DNA of 11,104 nucleotides from NCBI GenBank assembly GCA_029776555.1, contig JAKOSZ010000289.1, positions 1-11,104 on the forward strand. Direction: 5' to 3'. The notes beneath the pieces were generated by a model that worked only from the letters and a program-made list of their open reading frames with translations, had not been told where the DNA came from and searched no databases. Made by a program: the position numbers and the translations under genes. This document shows, one piece after another, positions 6,145-11,104 of the stretch. This stretch comes from Bacillota bacterium (GTDB taxonomy: Bacteria; Bacillota; Clostridia; Acetivibrionales; JAKOSZ01). Numbering within the stretch: the first letter of the stretch is position 1; each line of letters starts with the position of its first letter.

Positions 6145-6423
6145 ATGAATAAAATGGAACTCAGGGACGCCATTGCTGCTAAGTCAGGCTTAAGCAAGAA
6201 AAACAGCGAAGCCGCTCTTAATGCTTTCATCGCTTCGGTGCAGGAAGCACTTAAGAAAGGCGAAAGGGTTGTACTGGTCGGATTCGGTACTTTCGAAGTA
6301 AGAAAGAGAGCAGCAAGGAAGGGCAGAAACCCGCAGACCAAGAAAGAAATCCTTATCCCCGCATCAAAGGCACCGGTATTCAAAGCAGGGAAGGCATTAA
6401 AAGAAATCGTTAACAAGAAGTAG
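6145..6423 (+). CDS. hup: DNA-binding protein HU
   Basis: HU is a small dimeric histone-like protein that bends and compacts DNA. The 92-residue protein has the full family pattern: N-terminal MNKMELRDAIAAKSGLSKKNSEAALNAF-type helices, the VVLVGFGTFEVRKRAARKGRNP segment that leads into the DNA-embracing arm (around residues 43-63), and the closing PVFKAGKALKEIVN helix. The arm includes the usual RNP (about 61-63). AGGAGGT (6132-6138) is 7 bases upstream of the ATG. It is transcribed alone from a strong promoter and followed by two hairpins. Confidence 0.96.
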   Translation: MNKMELRDAIAAKSGLSKKNSEAALNAFIASVQEALKKGERVVLVGFGTFEVRKRAARKGRNPQTKKEILIPASKAPVFKAGKALKEIVNKK

Positions 6424-6437
6424 TCATTTATTACATA

Positions 6438-6511
6438 GGGGGCTTTTCAGCCCCCAAATAAATTATATTGCAGGTTAAACCATACGGGGCTTTAAGCCCC
6501 GTTTCTTTTTT
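6438..6511 (+). terminator. Tandem hairpins ending the HU transcript
   Basis: The first hairpin GGGGGCT/AGCCCCC (6438-6444, 6449-6455) has a TTTC loop but no T-run. The second, ACGGGGCT/AGCCCCGT (6484-6491, 6495-6502) with a TTA loop, is followed by TTTCTTTTTTC and is a classic terminator. The two stems share the GGGGCT/AGCCCC core. The second lies between the convergent HU and aroK genes; no T-run follows it on the minus strand. Confidence 0.8.
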
Positions 6512-6568
6512 CAAAAAAAGTAACTCTTTAAAGTTTTTCCCGCAAGTCCTCCGCCGGCCGTAACCAAG

Positions 6569-7069
6569 TCACCGCTTTTCATTTAATAGCGAAAATATCT
6601 CATCCGCTATCTCATCTGCCCGCTTCCCGGTACAGTCTACGGTCATGTCGGCATACTTCCGGTATAAGGGCAGCCTTTCCCTGTACAGCGCCAGTAAATC
6701 CTGTCCGTCTCTTCTTGCCAGCCGCCTTCCCGGCAACTGCCTCTCTTCTATGTCCCTGTAGCGGGTATCCAAAAAAATCACCGTTCCGCCCTTTTTTAAA
6801 TGTTCCATGGCCTCCGCCCCGTAAATCACGCTCCCCCCGGTGGCAATAACGTGGTCTTGAACGTCTATTCCCAGCACTGTCCTCTCCTGGGCTTCAAGGA
6901 AGTATTCCAGGCCATGTTTTGAGACAATATCCCTGGGGCTTAAACCTTCCGCATCCTTAACAAGGGAGTCGGTGTCAATAAAGCCGAAGTTCAGCCTGGC
7001 TGACAGGATTTTGCCCACAGTGCTTTTGCCGGAGCCAGGCATACCTATTAAAACAACATTCTTCCCCAC
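6569..7069 (-). CDS. aroK: Shikimate kinase (variant subfamily)
   Basis: Shikimate kinase phosphorylates shikimate with ATP in the chorismate pathway. The 166-residue protein has the P-loop GMPGSGKST (9-17), the DTD metal/shikimate motif (32-34), ATGGSV (76-81) in place of the usual GGG motif, and ERLPLYRKYAD (131-141) near the end. In the second substrate motif the usual G-E-x-x-F-R-x-x-E reads GLEYFLEAQE (53-62), so the common shikimate-binding Arg is Leu58. This combination recalls a subgroup of shikimate-kinase-like proteins in Firmicutes. The start is GTG at 7069; AGGAGG overlapping the aroA end lies 11 bases upstream. Only six bases separate it from aroA, which strongly supports the pathway assignment. 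Substrate identity remains an inference. Confidence 0.85.
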   Translation of the reverse strand: MGKNVVLIGMPGSGKSTVGKILSARLNFGFIDTDSLVKDAEGLSPRDIVSKHGLEYFLEAQERTVLGIDVQDHVIATGGSVIYGAEAMEHLKKGGTVIFLDTRYRDIEERQLPGRRLARRDGQDLLALYRERLPLYRKYADMTVDCTGKRADEIADEIFSLLNEKR

Positions 7070-7075
7070 GGAAAG

Positions 7076-8353
7076 CTAAACCTCCTTAACCATGTCAATG
7101 CATGCCCCTGACCTTTGCAAAATCTCCACAAAATCCGGGAAGGTCACATTTATTGCCTCAGCCGTATCTATTGCCGTCTCCCCGTCGGCGTTGAGCCCGG
7201 CCAGGGCAAGCGCCATTACCACCCTGTGGTCATGGTGTCCGTTCAAACGGCAGCCTTTAAGCCGGCTTCTTCTTATCACCAATCCGTCCGGGAGTTCATA
7301 AATTTCCGCCCCCATTTTAGCCAGTTCCGTGCACATGACGTGTATCCTGTCCGTCTCTTTAATCCTGGCCTGGGGTACGTTGACAAGCCTCGTCTCACCT
7401 TCGGCGAAGCATCCGGCCACCGCCATGGCCGGCAGGGCGTCAGGAGTAGAATTCAGGTCCAGGACCTGCCCTTCCAGTCCCCTTCCCCTTACCGTAATAT
7501 AATCCTCACCATACTCTACCAGGGCCCCCATTTTCTCAAGCATGCGGAACACCTCTTTATCCCCCTGGGGATCGCTCATATCGAGGTTTTCAAGTACAAA
7601 CTCCCCCCCTGAAACGGCGGCAAGAACGGCAAGGAAGGTGGCCGAGGAAAAATCGCCGGGAATTCTCATATTAAAGGCAGGGTACTTCTGGCCTCCGTAT
7701 AGGGTGAATCGCCCGTAGTTGTCATTTTCATACCTGATTCCCAGCCTGTCCAGCCACCAGAGGGTCATGTCCACGTAGGGAACTTCATTAAGCCGGGTCA
7801 CAGCTATATGGGTGTTGCCGTCCAGGAGCGGCGCATGGATAAGGAGGGCGGACAAATACTGGGACGTGATGGAATCCAGGTCGGTTTTTCCGCCTTTCAT
7901 CCTGCCCTTTACCACAACAGGGGCCAAGCCGTTGCCCCTGGTGGAAAAAGCACTGGCGCCCAGGTTGTTTAAAGCCTCCAGCAAGGGGCCCAGCTGTCTT
8001 GACCTGATCTGCCGGTCACCGGTGAAAACGGTCCAACCGGTGCCCAGGGCTGACGCGGCAACCCCAAACCTTAAAGTGGTACCTGAATTCCCCACATTGA
8101 TCACGTCATCCGGAACTTTAGGTCTTCCCCCATGGCCTCTGACGGTACAGCTTCTCCCTTCAAGGCTGACCTCCGCCCCCAGGGCCCTGCAGGTTTCCAT
8201 GGCCGAGAGGGCGTCTTCGGAGATCAGGAGCTCTTCAATGGTGGAAATGCCCCCGGCCAGGCTGGCGAAAAACAGGGCCCTTATGGTATGGGATTTGGAA
8301 GGGGGTATACCCACTCGCCCACCGGCTTTTGATTTTGAAACCCGCAGCACCAT
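7076..8353 (-). CDS. aroA: 3-phosphoshikimate 1-carboxyvinyltransferase (EPSP synthase)
   Basis: AroA transfers the enolpyruvyl group from PEP to shikimate-3-phosphate, giving EPSP, the step after shikimate kinase. The 425-residue length is normal. Visible motifs are PPSKSHTIRA (17-26), NVGNSGTTLRF (86-96), the DRQIRSRQLGPLL segment (113-125), SQYLSALL (164-171), RIPGDFSSATF (230-240), catalytic Asp305 in STPDALPAM (302-310), RIKETDRI (330-337) with Glu333, and HDHRVVMA (374-381). Near the C-terminus INVTFPDF (401-408) has Val where a PEP-binding Lys is common (KTFPDY in E. coli). AGGAGGG lies 8 bases before the ATG. It is the first gene of a two-gene operon with aroK. Confidence 0.96.
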   Translation of the reverse strand: MVLRVSKSKAGGRVGIPPSKSHTIRALFFASLAGGISTIEELLISEDALSAMETCRALGAEVSLEGRSCTVRGHGGRPKVPDDVINVGNSGTTLRFGVAASALGTGWTVFTGDRQIRSRQLGPLLEALNNLGASAFSTRGNGLAPVVVKGRMKGGKTDLDSITSQYLSALLIHAPLLDGNTHIAVTRLNEVPYVDMTLWWLDRLGIRYENDNYGRFTLYGGQKYPAFNMRIPGDFSSATFLAVLAAVSGGEFVLENLDMSDPQGDKEVFRMLEKMGALVEYGEDYITVRGRGLEGQVLDLNSTPDALPAMAVAGCFAEGETRLVNVPQARIKETDRIHVMCTELAKMGAEIYELPDGLVIRRSRLKGCRLNGHHDHRVVMALALAGLNADGETAIDTAEAINVTFPDFVEILQRSGACIDMVKEV

Positions 8354-8427
8354 GACGCAACCCTCCTGCTGCCCGGCTAAAACGCACTGAGGCTTAAAGT
8401 GCGGTAACCCAGGGCGGATAAAGTGCT

Positions 8428-8459
8428 ATTATAGTAATACACGCCAGGCCAACTGTCAA
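8428..8459 (-). promoter_or_regulatory. Candidate aroA-aroK promoter with long spacer
   Basis: Read on the minus strand a perfect TTGACA (8459-8454) and a perfect TATAAT (8433-8428) are separated by 20 bases, longer than the usual 17. Such spacing occurs in promoters that need an activator to twist the DNA (MerR family), but other explanations are possible. Transcription would start about 68 bases upstream of the aroA ATG. Confidence 0.4.
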
Positions 8460-8680
8460 GTTAAAACTTTGCGGGAAATTCATGGTTTCACCCCGGCCCC
8501 CTTTTCAAAACGGTGAGCTTCACCTCCGCTTTTTTACGGGTTTATTAAAATAAAGTACAAAAAAGTACGTTTTTTTTCTATAAGTAAATAAGCCGGCGTA
8601 GTAACATTAGATTAAAGGAAGCGGTTGACAGCATGGCTTCGGTTAAGGGTTTAGAGGCTTGGGGTGAATGAATATTTCGT

Positions 8681-8709
8681 TTGCATAAGGTTCCGATGTT
8701 TGCTAGAAT
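8681..8709 (+). promoter_or_regulatory. Extended -10 promoter of the PocR/AraC regulator gene
   Basis: TTGCAT (8681-8686) is followed after 17 bases by TAGAAT (8704-8709), with the extended -10 motif TGC directly in front of it. Transcription would start near 8716, about 39 bases before the TTG start at 8755. Confidence 0.6.
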
Positions 8710-8754
8710 CATATATAGCTAATCCTTAGAAAGTATTAGAAAGAGTGAATCTCT

Positions 8755-10056
8755 TTGAACCTGGTGCAGGAAACCGGTAGAACAGATTTGGTCATAGACA
8801 GGATAAAAAAGTGCATGGAACACTATTACTGTGCGGTTGGCATCCAGTGCATGCTTATAGGCCCTGACGGAAAAGTCCTGCACTGCACTCCGGGTGACGG
8901 ATACCACAGGTTTTGCAAAAGGCTGCAGGATACGCCCAGTTGCCGCATCAACTGTGACCATGCCCATCTTTATGGCAGCTACCAGGCGGAGAGGTTCGGA
9001 GGAAAATACGTGTTTTTCTGCCCTGTAGGCCTTGTGCACTGGGCCTCTCCCATAGTGGTTGACGGGGTGTTTAAGGGAGCGGTGCTGGGAGGGCCTGTTT
9101 TCATGGTGGACCCTGAAGAGTTTTTGATGGATGAGTTTATCCTGAAAGACAACATCGGCGGGCTTAACATAGACGAACTGAAAAAACTGGTCCGCCACGT
9201 ACCGGTGGTCCAGCCCAAGCTGGTGGAGAGCATGTCGGAGCTCCTGTTTATGGTGGCGTCGCATAATTCCGGGACGGCATTTGCCCAGTATATCGAAGAC
9301 AGGGAACTGCACCAGCAGCAATCCGACATATCGGAGTACGTCCAGGAAATCAAGAGCGGCGCCAGGGAGAGCGGCACAGCCAATTACCCCTTTGAGAAGG
9401 AAAAGGAGCTCTTAACCCTGATTTCCCTGGGCGACAAGGCAGGGGCCCAGAAGGTTTTAAACGAAATATTCGGACACATTTTCTTCTCCGCCGGAGGAGA
9501 CTTTGAAGTAATTAAGGCAAGGGTTATGGAGCTGATTGTACTGCTTTCCAGGGCGGCCATGGAAGGAGGAGCCGACGCTGAACAGATTTTCGGCCTTAAT
9601 TACCGGTATTTGCAGGAAATACACAGCTTCGGCAACATTGACGAGCTGACTTTCTGGCTCTCCAAAATAATGGCCAGGTTTACCGACTATGTGTTCAATC
9701 TGGCCCACGTTAAACATGTAGACATAATATATAAAGCCGTCAACTTTGTAAAACAGAACTACATGCGAAAAATAACGCTGGAAGAAGTGGCTTCCCATGT
9801 TTACTTAAGCCCCTCCTATTTCAGCAAGATTTTTAAGAAAGAAGTGGGCTGCAGCTTCAACACCTACCTGAACAAGGTACGGATTGAGATGAGCAAAAGG
9901 CTGCTTTTAGATGAAAACATACCTCTTGTGGACATAGCCAGCCTGGCAGGCTATGAGGACCAGAGCTACTTCGGCAAGGTGTTTAAAAAAATGACGGGAC
10001 TGAGTCCGGGCAAGTACCGCGAATCCAGGGGAGGCAAAAAGGGCGTCACGGTATGA
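8755..10056 (+). CDS. PocR ligand-binding domain / AraC-type transcriptional regulator
   Basis: The 433-residue protein has a PocR sensory domain at the N-terminus (about 10-180) and an AraC-type DNA-binding domain at the C-terminus (about 323-425). The PocR part has the cysteine set Cys54, Cys63, Cys67 and Cys89 and the blocks GKYVFFCPVGLVHWASPIV (83-101) and GVFKGAVLGGPV (104-115). The AraC part has two helix-turn-helix units, ITLEEVASHVYLSPSYFSKIF (340-360) and PLVDIASLAGYEDQSYFGKVF (390-410), ending in TGLSPGKYRES. PocR-type regulators control cobalamin-dependent catabolic operons (the founding member acts on propanediol use). The start is TTG at 8755 with only a weak AGAAAGAG ribosome binding site; GTG at 8764 is an alternative. 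The corrinoid gene begins 84 bases downstream and is the likely target. The ligand is unknown. Confidence 0.9.
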   Translation: MNLVQETGRTDLVIDRIKKCMEHYYCAVGIQCMLIGPDGKVLHCTPGDGYHRFCKRLQDTPSCRINCDHAHLYGSYQAERFGGKYVFFCPVGLVHWASPIVVDGVFKGAVLGGPVFMVDPEEFLMDEFILKDNIGGLNIDELKKLVRHVPVVQPKLVESMSELLFMVASHNSGTAFAQYIEDRELHQQQSDISEYVQEIKSGARESGTANYPFEKEKELLTLISLGDKAGAQKVLNEIFGHIFFSAGGDFEVIKARVMELIVLLSRAAMEGGADAEQIFGLNYRYLQEIHSFGNIDELTFWLSKIMARFTDYVFNLAHVKHVDIIYKAVNFVKQNYMRKITLEEVASHVYLSPSYFSKIFKKEVGCSFNTYLNKVRIEMSKRLLLDENIPLVDIASLAGYEDQSYFGKVFKKMTGLSPGKYRESRGGKKGVTV

Positions 10057-10140
10057 ACAAGGGAAGGCAATCAGGGCAATGCTTCAATATCTCCCGGGTT
10101 TTGCGGCTCATATAAACAAACAACATAGGAGGAGTAAACC

Positions 10141-10782
10141 ATGAATATTTTGGAGGATATTTCCCTGAACCTTCAGCAGGGAAAGGCCAAAAATGTTAAA
10201 GAGCTTGTGCAGAAAGCGCTTGATGAAGGCATCGCAGCAGGCGAAATCCTGGAAAAAGGCCTCCTGTCAGGGATGACCACCGTTGGCGAGAAGTTTAAAA
10301 ACAACGAGGTATACGTCCCGGACGTACTTATTGCGGCAAGGGCCATGAAGGCAGGTACGGAAGTCTTAAGGCCCCATCTCGTGTCCAGCGGGGTAAAGCC
10401 CATAGGCAAGGTTGTCATCGGCACGGTCAAAGGCGACCTCCACGACATAGGAAAGAACCTCGTAAAAATGATGATGGAAGGTCAAGGCCTTGAAGTCATT
10501 GACCTGGGCGTGGACGTTTCCGCCGAGAAGTTTGTACAGACGGCAAAAGAAACCAGCGCCCAGATAATCGCCTGTTCCGCCCTTCTGACCACCACCATGG
10601 GCGAAATGAAGAATGTGGTGGAAACGGCAAAAGCCGAAGGCATAAGAGACAAGGTCACCATAATGGTGGGAGGAGCCCCGGTAACCGACAGTTTCTGCAA
10701 GAGCATTGGTGCCGACATCTATACCCCGGACGCAGCCTCCGCCGCAGAAGAAGCTGCCAAGGTATGCAAGAAAGCCGGTTAA
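10141..10782 (+). CDS. Corrinoid (B12-binding) protein of a methyltransferase system
   Basis: The 213-residue protein has the two-domain layout of small corrinoid proteins (MtbC, MttC, MtvC type): an N-terminal four-helix cap (about 1-85) and a cobalamin-binding Rossmann-like domain (about 88-210). The signature DLHDIG (99-104) places the cobalt-ligating His at 101. SALLTT (146-151) and VGGAPVT (176-182) complete the binding site. These proteins accept a methyl group from a substrate-specific methyltransferase and pass it on to tetrahydrofolate or coenzyme M. AGGAGG lies 8 bases upstream of the ATG. No methyltransferase gene lies in the window, and a terminator follows directly, so the partner must be encoded elsewhere or to the left of a different operon. 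The substrate (methylamine, methoxyarene or other) cannot be told from this protein. Confidence 0.94.
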   Translation: MNILEDISLNLQQGKAKNVKELVQKALDEGIAAGEILEKGLLSGMTTVGEKFKNNEVYVPDVLIAARAMKAGTEVLRPHLVSSGVKPIGKVVIGTVKGDLHDIGKNLVKMMMEGQGLEVIDLGVDVSAEKFVQTAKETSAQIIACSALLTTTMGEMKNVVETAKAEGIRDKVTIMVGGAPVTDSFCKSIGADIYTPDAASAAEEAAKVCKKAG

Positions 10783-10800
10783 GGTTTGTCTTTACGGCAA

Positions 10801-10846
10801 AAAAGCGTTTGGCCGGTAAAGCCGGTCAAACGCTTTTATCTTTTTA
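10801..10846 (+). terminator. Rho-independent terminator after the corrinoid gene
   Basis: AAAAGCGTTTGGCCGG (10801-10816) and CCGGTCAAACGCTTTT (10822-10837) form a 16-bp stem with a single G-U pair and a 5-base loop, followed by ATCTTTTT. It begins 18 bases after the stop codon and should end the transcript efficiently. Confidence 0.92.
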
Positions 10847-10870
10847 ATGAAAACCATCGCCCGTCAGATT

Positions 10871-10906
10871 TAAAAAGCTGCCCCCGGGAGATTCCCAGGG
10901 GCAGCT
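10871..10906 (-). terminator. Rho-independent terminator of the right-edge minus-strand gene
   Basis: AGCTGCCCC (10876-10884) pairs with GGGGCAGCT (10898-10906). After a C/A mismatch the stem continues as GGGA/TCCC with a GAT loop. Read on the minus strand it ends in TTTTTA. It lies about 97 bases after the TAA of the gene that runs off the right edge. Confidence 0.85.
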
Positions 10907-10947
10907 GCTATAGTTCAAGCCTTTCAGTGAACTTTGAAGTCGTGCTT

Positions 10948-10996
10948 TTGTGCACCTGGTGCACAGAGGAACCGTCCCCTTGTGCACCTGGCACTG
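10948..10996. repeat. REP-like palindromic repeat
   Basis: TTGTGCACCTGG occurs at 10948-10959 and 10980-10991, 32 bases apart. The first copy is part of the palindrome GTGCACCTGGTGCAC (10950-10964). Between them lies, on the minus strand, AGGGGACGGTTCCTCT, itself able to fold with one G-U pair and a CGGT loop. Motifs of the form GGGGACGGTTC beside GTGCAC are, from memory, common in dispersed repeats of clostridial genomes. Only one copy is in this window, so dispersal cannot be shown here. Confidence 0.55.
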
Positions 10997-11002
10997 GTTA
11001 GT

Positions 11003-11104
11003 TTAGTTTCCGCCGCTTATGATGAAGTCGTCCAGCGCCGCCTGGCTTGCAGCCCTGTTGGCCTCAATGGCCTGCATCCAGGTCTGGTCGCCGGGTTTAT
11101 TGAG
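11003..11104 (-). CDS. 3' end of an unidentified protein gene (partial, runs off the right edge)
   Basis: A minus-strand frame enters from the right edge and ends in TAA at 11005-11003, giving 33 residues that finish ASQAALDDFIISGGN. The segment looks like an amphipathic helix rich in Ala, Gln and Asp. A terminator in the same orientation follows, so a real gene end is likely. I do not recognise the family from this fragment. Confidence 0.6.
   Translation of the reverse strand, partial: LNKPGDQTWMQAIEANRAASQAALDDFIISGGN

Larger units (their letters stand above)
8354..8754. other. Divergent intergenic region between aroA and the PocR/AraC regulator
   Basis: About 400 bases carry the promoters for both sides. 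On the minus strand a perfect TTGACA (8459-8454) and TATAAT (8433-8428) flank a 20-base spacer upstream of aroA. On the plus strand a good extended -10 promoter serves the regulator (listed separately). In the middle, AAAGTAC occurs twice in 10-base phase (8552-8558, 8562-8568), followed by a run of eight T after an A-run, which could be an operator or a weak hairpin. A second TTGACA (8625-8630) lacks a good -10. No small gene is supported. Confidence 0.5.

Noticed and set aside
8625..8653. TTGACA at 8625-8630 as the regulator promoter
   Set aside because: No acceptable -10 box at 16-18 bases; the TTGCAT/TGC-TAGAAT pair downstream is better placed.
10786..11001. 71-codon plus-strand frame after the corrinoid gene
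   Set aside because: It runs through two terminators and the REP-like repeat, so it cannot be a real gene.

Overview
The window looks like chromosomal DNA from an anaerobic Firmicute of the class Clostridia. The reasons are strong AGGAGG-type ribosome binding sites, occasional TTG/GTG starts, a two-subunit iron-sulfur fumarase, a DUF1858 redox-disulfide protein, an HU protein of Gram-positive type, and a PocR-type regulator beside a methyltransferase corrinoid protein. That last pair is typical of acetogenic or methylotrophic/demethylating clostridia. Genus-level placement is not possible from the sequence alone.

Layout. The left edge holds the first 15 codons of an unidentified minus-strand gene, then an AT-rich stretch with no convincing gene. 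A minus-strand tRNA operon follows (promoter, tRNA-Asp(GTC), tRNA-Thr(TGT), terminator). A plus-strand ThuA-like protein (862-1503) stands alone. From 1715 to 5256 all genes are on the minus strand: purA, a DUF1858 protein with its own terminator, and the two fumarase subunits (alpha upstream of beta). On the plus strand lie a probable 28-codon ORF overlapping the start of a Usp-domain protein, and the nucleoid protein HU followed by tandem hairpins. aroA and aroK form a tight minus-strand operon (8353-6569), divergent from the plus-strand PocR/AraC regulator and corrinoid protein (8755-10782). A strong terminator closes the corrinoid gene. An oppositely oriented terminator and a REP-like repeat precede the 3' end of an unidentified minus-strand gene at the right edge.

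How the genes work together. aroA and aroK are consecutive shikimate-pathway genes (EPSP synthase and shikimate kinase), and both carry non-canonical residues at usual substrate-binding positions. The fumarase subunits form one enzyme interconverting fumarate and malate. purA makes adenylosuccinate from IMP, and a PurBox-like palindrome lies over its probable promoter. The regulator and corrinoid protein look like one catabolic unit, but no methyltransferase gene is present in the window, so the corrinoid protein is locally an orphan. I found no phage genes, CRISPR array or intact mobile element. The most interesting items are the regulator/orphan corrinoid pair, the REP-like element, the candidate PurBox, the small overlapping ORF, and the variant AroK/AroA pair.
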